Source: Pseudonocardia asaccharolytica DSM 44247 = NBRC 16224 (lineage in GTDB: Bacteria; Actinomycetota; Actinomycetes; Mycobacteriales; Pseudonocardiaceae). From it: DNA of 64,000 nucleotides. Numbering within the stretch: position 1 is the stretch's first letter; each line of letters starts with the position of its first letter. The DNA lies in assembly GCF_000423625.1 (NCBI RefSeq), contig NZ_AUII01000002.1:186001-250000 (forward strand), given 5' to 3'. A model generated the notes under the pieces. The model saw only the letters and a program-made list of their open reading frames with translations. It ran no database searches and was not told the DNA's origin. The position numbers and the translations under genes are program-made. Positions 43,027 to 51,247 of the stretch are shown in pieces.

Positions 43027-45240
43027 TTGACCGCGACGCCCGACGAGCCCCCGAGGGCGGTGCCGGTGCGTGCGCTGTGGAGGCGCGGCGATGCAGCGGC
43101 CGACCTCGCCGACCTGCTCCGGACCCTCCCGTTCGACCTCGACGGGGCCGCCGGGGACCTGGCCGAACGCGCGTGCCGGCTCACCGGCACGCCGATCACG
43201 GTCGCCGCGTGGGCCGGCGACCGGTGGACGGTCCTCGCCGGGCCGCAGGCCGAGCTCACCGGGCTGCCGCCACACGGAACAGATCCCGGGGACCGCGCCG
43301 GCGTGCTCATGGTGGCCGACGGGGGCGTGGCCGTCTGCTGGGATCCGCAGGTCCCGCTCGAACCCGAGTGGCGTACCGCGCTGGGGCAGGCCTGCGCCTG
43401 GCTGTCCCTGTTGATGCTCCGCCGACACTCGGACGCCGAGATCGACGCGGCGACGGCCGAGGCTGCGGCCGTGCAGGACGTCCTGCGCCAGCTGCTATCG
43501 GTGCGCGATCTCGACCAGGTCCTGCACACCGTCGCCGAGCGCACCCTGCGGCTGCTCGACGCCGACATCTGCGGCGTGCTGCTGCGGGAGGGCGACGTCG
43601 TGCGGATGCGCGCGTGCGTCGGCAACCGCGTCGCCGAGACCGCGCGGTTGCGCATGCGTCGCGGCCAAGGCGTCGCCGGGCTGGTCTTCCTCACCGGCGA
43701 GCCGGCGAAGGTCGATTCCTACCTCGAGGACCGGACGATCAGCCAGGACTTCATGTCGTTGGCCGAGCGGGAGGAGACGCTGTCCGCACTCGCCGTGCCG
43801 CTGCGGCTGCAGGGCGAGTTCATCGGCGTCCTCGAGGTGTGGCGGCGACGCCCGTCGCGGTTCACCGAGCGGGACACCCGCCGGATGGTGACCCTCGCCG
43901 ACTTCGCCACCATCGCCATCGACAACGCCCGCCTGCACGACGAGCAGGCCGCCGCCGCCGCCGAGGCCGAGAGCGCCCGAGACGCGCTACAGGGCCAGGT
44001 GGCCGTGCTACGACGCTCCTCACGCCTGCAGCAGACGCTGCTCAGCACCGTGATCGAGGGCGGTGGGCTCCCCGCCGTCGTCCGGGCGGTCGCCACCGAG
44101 CTCGGCGGCGAGGTCGGCGTCTACGCCGGCGACGGTGGCCTCGTCACCGGCCACAGCGGCACTCGGCTGCAAAGCGCGCTGCCGTCGACCGTGCGGACGG
44201 CGCCGGGCGGGGCCGAGCCCGACCTGCGCAACGTCGCGCCGCGCAGCTGGATCCGCCCGATCTACGCGGACGGCGACCGGGTCGGGCACGTCGTCCTACT
44301 TCCCGCCGACCACTCCGACGAGCTCATGGAGGCCGCCTCGGGGCAGGTCGCGATGGCGTGTTCGCTGGCGCTGCTGCGCGAGCGCGCCGCCAGCCGAGCC
44401 CGGGCCGAGGCGATCGAGCAGGTCCTGTGGGACCTGCTGCAGGGGCCGGTCGAGCACCGGCTCGCCGCCCGCACCCGGGCCCAGCAGCTCAACCTGTCGC
44501 TGCTGGGCGGCCTCCGGGTCTTCCACGGCCGGATCGAGAACATCGACGAGCTGGCCGCCGAACACGGCTGGGACACCTCGCACACCGACCGGGTCCGCCG
44601 CGAGGTGCTACGTACCGTCCGATCCTCCGAGGACGGGCGCGGGCTCGCCCTGGCCAGCCTCCGCGGCAACATGCTCGTGGCCATCGCCGCCGACCTCGGA
44701 CGCCCTGAGGTCAAGGACCTGGTGAACGGATTCTCCGCAGCAATCCAACGCGCCCGGCCCGGGCTCAGATTGACGTGGGGCGTCAGCCGCGAGCACCGCG
44801 ACGTCCTCGATCTGCCCATCGCACTCAACGAGGCCCGCACCGCGTCCTCGGCTGCCCGCCGGCTCGGCGGGGAGAACGTGTTCCTGTACGAGGAGCTCGG
44901 CATCGTCCGGCTCCTGCTCGGCTCCGGCGACGACCCCGACCTGCAGACCTTCATCGACGAGGTCACCGGACCACTCCTCGCCTATGACCGCGAGAACGAT
45001 GGCGCCCTGGTGCGAACGCTGCGCGCCTACTTCGACGCCGACTGCTCGCAACGTTTGGCCGCTGAGCGGCTGTTCGTGCACCACAAGACGCTGCGCTACC
45101 GCCTCGAGCGCATCCGCCAGCTCACCGGCCTGGACCTCACGCGACACGAGGACCGCATGCGCGCGGACTTCGCGCTGCGACTCCTGCAGGTCAATCAGGG
45201 CGGGACCGACGAGCCGGGGGAGGAGTACCAGTCCCGCTGA
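43027..45240 (+). CDS. GAF-domain PucR/CdaR-type transcriptional regulator of the BMC locus
   Basis: A protein of about 737 residues. An N-terminal region of unknown fold (1-150) is followed by a GAF domain (LRQLLSVRDLDQVLHTVAER to TLADFATIAIDNARLHDEQ), a short coiled coil, a second sensor-like region, and a C-terminal PucR helix-turn-helix (CSQRLAAERLFVHHKTLRYR). The start is uncertain: TTG 43027 has GGAGG at 5-nt spacing, GTG 43021 overlaps that site. As last gene of the shell operon it is the natural candidate to bind the GACAA-N15-TTGTC palindromes. No stop separates the frame from upstream text inside the alcohol dehydrogenase gene. Confidence 0.85.
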   Translation: MTATPDEPPRAVPVRALWRRGDAAADLADLLRTLPFDLDGAAGDLAERACRLTGTPITVAAWAGDRWTVLAGPQAELTGLPPHGTDPGDRAGVLMVADGGVAVCWDPQVPLEPEWRTALGQACAWLSLLMLRRHSDAEIDAATAEAAAVQDVLRQLLSVRDLDQVLHTVAERTLRLLDADICGVLLREGDVVRMRACVGNRVAETARLRMRRGQGVAGLVFLTGEPAKVDSYLEDRTISQDFMSLAEREETLSALAVPLRLQGEFIGVLEVWRRRPSRFTERDTRRMVTLADFATIAIDNARLHDEQAAAAAEAESARDALQGQVAVLRRSSRLQQTLLSTVIEGGGLPAVVRAVATELGGEVGVYAGDGGLVTGHSGTRLQSALPSTVRTAPGGAEPDLRNVAPRSWIRPIYADGDRVGHVVLLPADHSDELMEAASGQVAMACSLALLRERAASRARAEAIEQVLWDLLQGPVEHRLAARTRAQQLNLSLLGGLRVFHGRIENIDELAAEHGWDTSHTDRVRREVLRTVRSSEDGRGLALASLRGNMLVAIAADLGRPEVKDLVNGFSAAIQRARPGLRLTWGVSREHRDVLDLPIALNEARTASSAARRLGGENVFLYEELGIVRLLLGSGDDPDLQTFIDEVTGPLLAYDRENDGALVRTLRAYFDADCSQRLAAERLFVHHKTLRYRLERIRQLTGLDLTRHEDRMRADFALRLLQVNQGGTDEPGEEYQSR

Positions 45241-45281
45241 GGATGGTCGCTCGGCACCGATGGTTGCTGCGCAACACTCGC

Positions 45282-45584
45282 TCAGGCAGGCGGGGATACC
45301 GCCTGGTCGACCACGGTCTCAGTCTCCCCGTGCGGGCGGGGGATGACGTGGCTGACGTACAGTTCACCGACCTGCCGTGCGGCGGCGGACCCGGCGTCTA
45401 CGGCCGCCTTCACCGCGCCGACGTCCCCGCGGACGAGCACCGACACCTGGCCGTTGCGCAAGGTCCGGTAGCCTTCGAACACAACGTTCGCCGCCTTGAC
45501 CATGGCATCGGCGGCCTCGATCGCACCGACGAGCCCCTTCGTCTCGATCAGACCCAGAGCGCCGCTTCGAGAGCTCTCCGCCAT
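45282..45584 (-). CDS. BMC-H hexameric shell protein, copy 2
   Basis: A 100-residue BMC-H protein, closely similar to the copy at 37.4 kb ([39 protein letters not shown]). Its pore loop reads TLRNGQV instead of EIGGGLV, placing Arg/Asn at the central opening and suggesting different permeability. It is transcribed toward the regulator gene as a single unit. AAGGGGAC precedes ATG 45584. Upstream, at 45677-45701, is the third copy of the locus palindrome, so it probably belongs to the same regulon. Confidence 0.92.
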   Translation of the reverse strand: MAESSRSGALGLIETKGLVGAIEAADAMVKAANVVFEGYRTLRNGQVSVLVRGDVGAVKAAVDAGSAAARQVGELYVSHVIPRPHGETETVVDQAVSPPA

Positions 45585-45676
45585 CCTGCAGTCCCCTTCG
45601 TCCGATGCGGCGTCGGCGCCGCGACCTTGCGTGCCGAAACTAGAAGCGGGCGGCGCCGGTGTCCCTGTCGTCCGCA

Positions 45677-45701
45677 GATAAGGGATGGCGCGCGCGTTGT
45701 C
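45677..45701. promoter_or_regulatory. BMC-locus palindrome, site 3
   Basis: GATAA-N15-TTGTC, one base off the core of sites 1 and 2, at the same spacing. It shares the flank GTCCGCAGA with site 2. It is 93 bp upstream of the second BMC-H start. Confidence 0.5.
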
Positions 45702-46555
45702 CGCTGTGCTGCGCGACGCGGCGCCGGCTGGTGCGGATCGCGGACGCCGCCGCACAGCGGGCCGATGGCCTGTCGCCAGCGGGATCGCCGAATCCGCCGC
45801 TGAGTCCTGGTGCGGCCTCTTGACATAGCAGGAGCGCGGAGCATACTGGTTTGGCCTACCGGGCCGGCAAATAGACCCGGTGACCAGCCCGAGGACGCAG
45901 TGGCCTTGACGACTTTAGGGCCGCCTAAGACCTAGCGATCGAAAGATTGCGAAACGTTCTCGGGCCTGGCCTATGTTTGGGGCCGATTTCCCGCTCGAGC
46001 ACACCTGCCTGGGCCCTCCGTCACGCCAGCCCAAGCCGTTCGCCCTGGCCTCGGGCGCTGGTGTCCGGATTGTGCCGGCCCGCCATCGCGAAACCCACTG
46101 TGGAGCGACAGTAGAACGGGTAGAACGACAGTCCGACCGCGCCACGAGAATGACAGCGTGCTGCTCGACGCCGTCGGTCGGGCGTCGAGGGCTCCGAGGA
46201 GGTGCACAGCCTCGTCCCCGGCAAGGCCGTGACCGGCCTCGATCCGTTCCGCTGACGGTAAGGACCGCCGCCGGCCCGACATTGCGCCGGGGCACCGATA
46301 AGCGGGCGAGCCCGGCTGAGCGAGCGCGGGGCCGGCGGCCAAGGCATCGCAAACGAGCGATGGCAGCAGGCCGTGTGAGCAGCGACCCGCGGTGCAGCTA
46401 GGAGCAGCCTCGGGCTGACGGCCGATGGAGTCCGTGCTGCTCCGGATGCTGCCGGGGCTTGGCAGCCGGGTCCGGTGGCCGGGCGGAGCTGGCGGTGCGG
46501 GTCCGCTCCGCCTCGACGCCTCCCGGCCGGCGCGGAGTTCCTCCGTGGCGGCCGC
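45702..46555. other. About 850 bp without an intact gene
   Basis: No reading frame is convincing. A promoter-like pair TTGACA (45820-45825) and CATACT (45842-45847), 16 bp apart, points right, followed by GC-rich dyads around 45855-45885; an untranslated RNA is possible but unproven. Near 46180-46254 a plus-strand frame ending VHSLVPGKAVTGLDPFR then stop looks like the tail of a lost gene. Confidence 0.3.
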
Positions 46556-48014
46556 TCAGGCCCGCACCGCCGTGGGCTGCTCGCCGCCGATGGGTGGCCG
46601 CCTGTCCGTCCAGGGCCGCGCTCGCTCGTACGCCGCGGCCGCGCGGAACACCGACATGTCGTCGAACGTCTTGCCCACGATCTGCAGCCCGGTCGGCACC
46701 CCGGTCTGCGGGCAGAGCCCGCTGGGCACCGAGGCCACCGGCACTGGCTCACCAGGTTGAACGGGTAGGTGAGCAGCCACCCGACGTAGGGGTAGACCGG
46801 TTTGCCGTTGATCTCGAACGTCGGATCGTCGTTGCGGTGATCCGCCTTCACCGAGGGCACGGCGAGCGTGGGGCAGATGAGGATGTCGTAGTCGTCGAGG
46901 ATCGGCGCGAGCTTCTGATACATCTCGAAGCGGGTGCGCTGGACGGCGTAGAAGTCCGGCACGGTGTGCTTCGCGCCCGCCTCGAGGATCTTCACGACGA
47001 ACGGATCGAGCTGGAACCGCCAGCGCTGGTACATGTCCTTGAGCAGCGCCCAGAAGAGCCCTTCCCAGTTCGTCAGCCAGGCGCCCAGGACGCCCTCGTC
47101 CCAGCCCAGATCGACCTCCTCGACGGTGCAGCCCAGCCCGGTGAACGCCTCGGCCGCGGTGCGGGTGTTCTGGCGGACGGTCTCGGCCACTTCGACGTAC
47201 CCGAGGTCCATCGACAGGGCGACCCGCCAGCCGCGGATGTCCTCGAACTGTGTCGGGAGCTTGACCTCGTCGCGCAGCGAGTGTAGACGTCGGCCGGGTG
47301 TGCCCCGGACATCACGTTCTGCATGAGCGCCGCATCGGCCACCGTGCGCGTCATCGGGCCGTAGTGAAGGACAGTTTCGCCCGGGTGCTCGCGATCGGTC
47401 GGGTTGCGCCCGAACGGTGGCTTGTAGCCGAAGATCCCGTTGGCGGAGGCGGGGATGCGGATGGAGCCGCCGCCGTCGGTGCCGTCGGCGATGGTGGTCA
47501 TTCCGGAGGCGACGGCCGCGCCTGCCCCGCCGGACGATCCGCCCGGGCTGTATTCGGTATTCCACGGGTTGCGCGTGATCCCCCACAGCGGGCTGTGCGT
47601 CGCGCCGGAGTGGGCGAACTCCGGCGTGGTCGTGCGCGCGTGCATCACCACCCCGGCCTCGAGCAGCCGCTCCACGGTGGGCGCGGACTGATCCGGCCGG
47701 AAGTCCTGAAACGCGCGCGAGCCGTAGGTCGTGATCGCGCCGGCGACCGAGTGCCAGTCCTTGATCGCGCACGGCACGCCTTCGAGCGGCCGCGCGGCCT
47801 CCGGGGAGTTGGCGTAGGTCTGCTCCGCCTGCCGGGCCTGCTCCATCGCCCGGTCCAAGGAGGTGTGGGTGAAGCAGTTCAGCTGATCGTTCACCTGCCC
47901 GATGCGGTCGATCACCGCTTGCAGGAGTTCGACGGGCGACAGCTCCTTCGCGCGGAAGCCGGCGATCGCCTCGGACGTCGAGATGTAGTGAAGGTCTGAG
48001 TCGGTGTAGTCCAC
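46556..48014 (-). pseudogene. Amidase-signature family hydrolase with two frameshifts
   Basis: Amidase-signature enzyme text runs from ATG 48014 (MDYTDSDLHYISTSEAIAGF) to 46556 but needs three frames. The catalytic Lys (GVPCAIKDWHSV), cis-Ser (SPGGSSGGAGAAVASG) and Ser nucleophile (DGGGSIRIPAS) are intact in the first frame. The frame shifts near 47283, after HPADVY, and again near 46765, after FNLVSQC, continuing as PVASVPSGLCPQ in the third. Each break equals one missing base in a GC-rich run. It is a recent pseudogene or an assembly error. AS amidases hydrolyse amides, nitrile-derived amides or carbamates. It is a single-gene unit beside the BMC locus. Confidence 0.8.
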
Positions 48015-48271
48015 CGCTCCTCCAATCCCCTTGGCGCCGCCAGGGCGGGACCCTGACGTGCGGGCCGCTCGATTGGGTGAACCACGATGCTAGAACCGGG
48101 TGGCGCGGCTTGCACCGGTCAGCTGCGCCATTCCCGCAGCCCGTCCGGCCCGCCCATCTGGTTCGCGAAAGATCAGCCGTGAAAGCACACGGCGATCACG
48201 GACTGGGCCCGCGATCCTTCGGGCGCGCGCGTGGAACCGGGCGAAATCCCGGTCACCGGGGACCGGGGTCG

Positions 48272-48688
48272 TCAGATCGGGGGGATCGGCCGGGTCAGCA
48301 TCATGACCTCGGTGCCGCCCCCCTCGCGGGGCTGGATGCGCAGCTCGAGCATCAGCGCGGCGATCACTTCCAGCCCCCATCCCCTAAACCCCGGGTCGAG
48401 GCGCCGAGGACGCCACCGGCCCCGGTCGCGTACCCAGATCCGCAGCTGTCGCCGGTCGGCTCCGATGGCCTCGCAGTCGACCTCCACGATCCCGCCCACG
48501 GTCACCGAGCGGTACGCGTGCTCCACGACGTTCGTGACCGCCTCGCTGACCGCCAGCGCGATATCGTCGATGGCTCGGCCCGGCCAGCGCATCTCGGTCA
48601 GCCAGCCGCGCAGGTGCGCCCGCACCGCTCTGGGCGCCTCCGGCCGGGCGCTCACCGCCTGCGCACACTCGGTTCGGCCCGGGCACAT
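48272..48688 (-). CDS. RsbW-like anti-sigma factor / serine kinase (HATPase_c_2)
   Basis: A 138-residue GHKL-fold protein. The N-box is DDIALAVSEAVTNVVEHAY with the Mg-binding Asn, then IWVRDRGRW as the G1-like motif and GFRGWGLEVIAALM as G2. Such proteins bind ATP and either phosphorylate an anti-anti-sigma factor or sequester a sigma factor. The start is placed at ATG 48688; the open frame continues 570 bp upstream with low-complexity text that is unlikely to be real. No sigma or antagonist gene is adjacent. Confidence 0.78.
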   Translation of the reverse strand: MCPGRTECAQAVSARPEAPRAVRAHLRGWLTEMRWPGRAIDDIALAVSEAVTNVVEHAYRSVTVGGIVEVDCEAIGADRRQLRIWVRDRGRWRPRRLDPGFRGWGLEVIAALMLELRIQPREGGGTEVMMLTRPIPPI

Positions 48689-49267
48689 GCCGCGGTCATA
48701 CCCGTCCGCCGATCGGCCCAATCGGTCGACCGCCGCTTCCGGGACCCGCCGCGTCTTGCCGCCGGCCCGCCCCGACGGCCTCGCCATGGCCGGGCAGGCC
48801 GCCCTCGGTCGCGCCGCTCGTCCGGCGGCTCGTGCGCCCGGCGGGTTCACGGGGTCGAGGCCGGGTCTGGCCCGCGTCCGAGAACCACCCCCGCCGCGTC
48901 GCGGGAGCAGCCGGTGCTCCCTGCGCCACGACGCGGCGCGGCGGCCGTCGGCGGCCCCCCGGCCCCCGAGCCCTCGCCGGCCGTGCGCGGAGCGCCTCCC
49001 GGCGGCGGGGACGGCCACCCGCCGCCCCCCGGGGAGCGGGCCGACGGCCCTCCGGAGCGGGACGCGGGGCTCGTTCGTCATCGCCGTCTGTTTGGACTGG
49101 CTGGACCACCGAACGCTCGACCGGCACCAAGTCCTCGGGCTATGTGTGCAGAACCTGCTCGACCTCCTCGCCGCGACCGAAGCGGCAGGCGAACCAAACA
49201 CCAGCAGCTGAACACGCTGAACTCGCCCCGCCGGGCCGACGCGCCCCGGCGCATCCACCCCCCGAAG
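48689..49267. other. About 580 bp of GC-skewed DNA, no confident gene
   Basis: Long runs of G or C give open frames in all directions but no recognisable protein. One plus-strand stretch ending at 49211 (LDWLDHRTLDRHQVLGLCVQ, then LLDLLAATEAAGEPNTSS) has protein-like composition without a clear start; it may be a short gene or a remnant. Confidence 0.3.
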
Positions 49268-49283
49268 TCGAACAAGTGTTCTA
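49268..49283 (+). promoter_or_regulatory. LexA/SOS box
   Basis: TCGAACAAGTGTTCTA matches the actinobacterial LexA consensus TCGAAC-N4-GTTCGA at 11 of 12 fixed positions. It ends 2 bp before the ATG at 49286, so LexA would block initiation of an almost leaderless transcript. Confidence 0.65.
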
Positions 49284-49285
49284 GA

Positions 49286-49882
49286 ATGTGTGTCGTGTCG
49301 CCGCGGCCGCTACTCCCCGACGCCGCGCGCCCGGCCCGGGTCGCGGGCCTGGCCGGGCTGCTCTGCGGGCCCGGCCAGATCGTCCGCTTCGGTGCGGGAG
49401 ACATGGCCCGGCTCAGCATCGTGCTGCCCGACCCATCCAGCGCCGCCGCCGTGGTCGCGGCCTGCGCGGAGGCCGGTGTGATCGTCGAGGTCACGACGAC
49501 CGAGAGCGGGGCGACGGCGGTGCGTACCGCGTTCCGGCGTGACCTCACCGCCCTGGCCGCGGCCTGGACTCGCGGGGTGACCAAGGCCGTGCCGGCCGGA
49601 ATGCGGCTCGACGGACCGCTGTTGCGGCTGTGGGCGCTCGCCGCGGGCCGCCCGGATGACTGCGGCGGGTACCTGCTCGCGCTCGACCCGCACGCCCCGG
49701 GAACCCACCGGCCGCTGGTCGCCGCGGCGACCGGGGCGGGCCTCGGACCCGTGCTCCTGGCCCGCCGGCCCGGCCTGCGGATCAGCGGGGCGCGGCGGCT
49801 GCGGCGGCTTGCCGAATTGATCGGGCCGGCGCCCCCGGAACTGCCCGCCGGGCACTGGCCGCGGGGTCGCATCGGCTCGTGA
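49286..49882 (+). CDS. Hypothetical protein under a LexA box
   Basis: A 198-residue soluble protein I cannot assign. It is Ala/Gly/Leu/Arg-rich with mixed alpha/beta character (DMARLSIVLPDPSSAAAVVA, VIVEVTTTESGATAVRTAF), a repeated-looking later half (LRLWALAAGRPDDCGGYLLA, RISGARRLRRLAELIGPAPP) and no membrane segment. The two halves could be duplicated small-domain units, somewhat like LAGLIDADG/WhiA-type folds; this is weak. ATG 49286 follows the SOS box by 2 bp, which is the main clue: expression on DNA damage. The open frame extends upstream but that part is not protein-like. Confidence 0.6.
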   Translation: MCVVSPRPLLPDAARPARVAGLAGLLCGPGQIVRFGAGDMARLSIVLPDPSSAAAVVAACAEAGVIVEVTTTESGATAVRTAFRRDLTALAAAWTRGVTKAVPAGMRLDGPLLRLWALAAGRPDDCGGYLLALDPHAPGTHRPLVAAATGAGLGPVLLARRPGLRISGARRLRRLAELIGPAPPELPAGHWPRGRIGS

Positions 49883-49951
49883 CGGCGGCGGTGACGCTCC
49901 CGACATCGGTACGAGCGCGGTTCGCCCGGTCGGGGGCGAACGTGGCACTGC

Positions 49952-50047
49952 TCACCGCCCGAGCATCTCGGCGCCCAGCGCCAGATCCTCGATGTGGTCG
50001 GCGTGCACATACTGCCGCAGCGTGAAGCTGCTGTCGTGATGCCCGGC
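49952..50047 (-). pseudogene. C-terminal scrap of a tyrosine integrase
   Basis: About 31 residues (AGHHDSSFTLRQYVHADHIE, then DLALGAEMLGR and stop) match the box around the catalytic Tyr of phage integrases (GHxxxxxTLxxYxH). Nothing upstream continues it. It suggests a second vanished integration event on the right side of the BMC locus. Confidence 0.45.
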
Positions 50048-50144
50048 CCATGGGAGCCGGCCACCGTGCCGACCGGCCCAAGAATCGTGAACGGTTCCGC
50101 CACGGTCACCGTCGTGCCTCCTCCTCCACGTGCGCAGCAGAGGG

Positions 50145-50699
50145 TCAGACGCCGACCACCCGCTCCGGCTGCCCGTCGGGAATCCAGCCGAGTCCTCTCT
50201 CCTGTGCGGTGTCGCCGAAGCATGGCCGTGGCTCGTTCGCGGGCGGGAGCGGCGAACAGTGGAAGTGCCACATCTTCCAGATCGGCTGGCCGGTGCCGTC
50301 GTCGCGCTGGTAGAGCTCGGTCGCGCGAAGGCGGAAGGGGTCGTATGCGGCCTCGCCGGCCTCGCCGACCTTCCACGTCTGCGATCCGGTGCCCGACTGC
50401 CCGATCAGCCGGAGCGGGAAGACGCCCTCGCAGGCCAGCCACGCCATGTCGCCCGAGATCGTCAGCCGCATGATCCTGATGTCCGGCATCTGGATGTCGA
50501 GCTGTTCCTGGTACCACTCCCAGAGCCGGGTCTTCTCGTCGATCCCGAAGTAGGGGTGCCCGTTCAGGTTGAACATGAGGTAGCTCATTCCCGACGGAAA
50601 CACGGACTTCATGCGAGGGATGTCGAGTCCGGCGTTGGCCTCCCACCAGTCCTTGTGCAGCTTGAGGATGTCGTTGCGATCGTGTTCGGTGTCCGGCAT
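50145..50699 (-). CDS. SnoaL/NTF2-like protein
   Basis: A 184-residue protein with the cone-like NTF2 fold: an N-terminal helical part (DILKLHKDWWEANAGLDIPR), then alternating strands (RIMRLTISGDMAWLACEGVF, PIWKMWHFHCSPLP). Members act as isomerases, hydratases, small-molecule binding partners or ring-hydroxylating enzyme subunits. It is the last gene of the molybdenum hydroxylase operon, 71 bp after the iron-sulphur subunit, so it may process the hydroxylated product. The ATG at 50699 is chosen by homology-like start MPDTEHDRND. Substrate unknown. Confidence 0.78.
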   Translation of the reverse strand: MPDTEHDRNDILKLHKDWWEANAGLDIPRMKSVFPSGMSYLMFNLNGHPYFGIDEKTRLWEWYQEQLDIQMPDIRIMRLTISGDMAWLACEGVFPLRLIGQSGTGSQTWKVGEAGEAAYDPFRLRATELYQRDDGTGQPIWKMWHFHCSPLPPANEPRPCFGDTAQERGLGWIPDGQPERVVGV

Positions 50700-50770
50700 A
50701 TCTCGTCCTTCCCGTGTGGCGGCTCAGGCCGCCCTCTCGGGTAGCACGGCCTGGGCGCACAGCTGGTCGG

Positions 50771-51247
50771 TCAGGCCCGCAGCTTCTGTGCGGCGTCCAG
50801 GACCGACTTCACGATCGAGTCGTATCCGGTGCAGCGGCAGAGATTGCCCGAGAGACACTCGCGGACCTCCTCGGCGGTCGGCTCCGGATTGGCCTTCAGG
50901 AACTCGGTGGCCGACATCAGCATCCCCGGTGTGCAGAAGCCGCACTGCAGGCCGTGGTTGGCCCAGAAGGCCTCCTGGAGCGGGTTGAGCTCGTCGCCGC
51001 GGGCGAGTCCTTCGACCGTCGTGATGGTGCTGCCGTCCGCCTGGACCGCGAGCACGAGGCACGCCCGCACGGTCCGGCCGTCGACGATGATGGTGCAGGC
51101 GCCGCACACCCCCTGCTCGCAGCCCAGGTGCGTACCGGTGAGCCCGCACCCGTGGCGGATGAAGTCCGCCAGCGTGAGCCGCGGCTCGCAGTCGGCGGTG
51201 TAGGTGTGGCCGTTGATGGTCATCGAGACCGTCAGCTTGTCGCTCAT
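50771..51247 (-). CDS. Molybdenum hydroxylase, 2Fe-2S subunit (set 1)
   Basis: A 158-residue subunit of a xanthine-dehydrogenase-family enzyme. The plant-type ferredoxin cluster is bound by HLGCEQGVCGACTIIVDGR plus a later Cys (VRACLV). The second cluster is bound by LQCGFCTPGM and NLCRCTGYDSI. It passes electrons from the molybdenum centre to FAD. The start overlaps the FAD-subunit stop by 4 nt. All eight cluster Cys are present. Confidence 0.92.
   Translation of the reverse strand: MSDKLTVSMTINGHTYTADCEPRLTLADFIRHGCGLTGTHLGCEQGVCGACTIIVDGRTVRACLVLAVQADGSTITTVEGLARGDELNPLQEAFWANHGLQCGFCTPGMLMSATEFLKANPEPTAEEVRECLSGNLCRCTGYDSIVKSVLDAAQKLRA

Noticed and set aside
29655-45584. RMM-, PDU- or EUT-type microcompartment
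   Set aside because: No aminopropanol kinase/aminotransferase set, diol dehydratase, ethanolamine ammonia-lyase or glycyl radical enzyme is present.
48689-49258. N-terminal extension of the RsbW-like protein
   Set aside because: Low-complexity Arg/Gly/Ala/Pro sequence over GC-skewed DNA; the ATPase fold is complete from ATG 48688.
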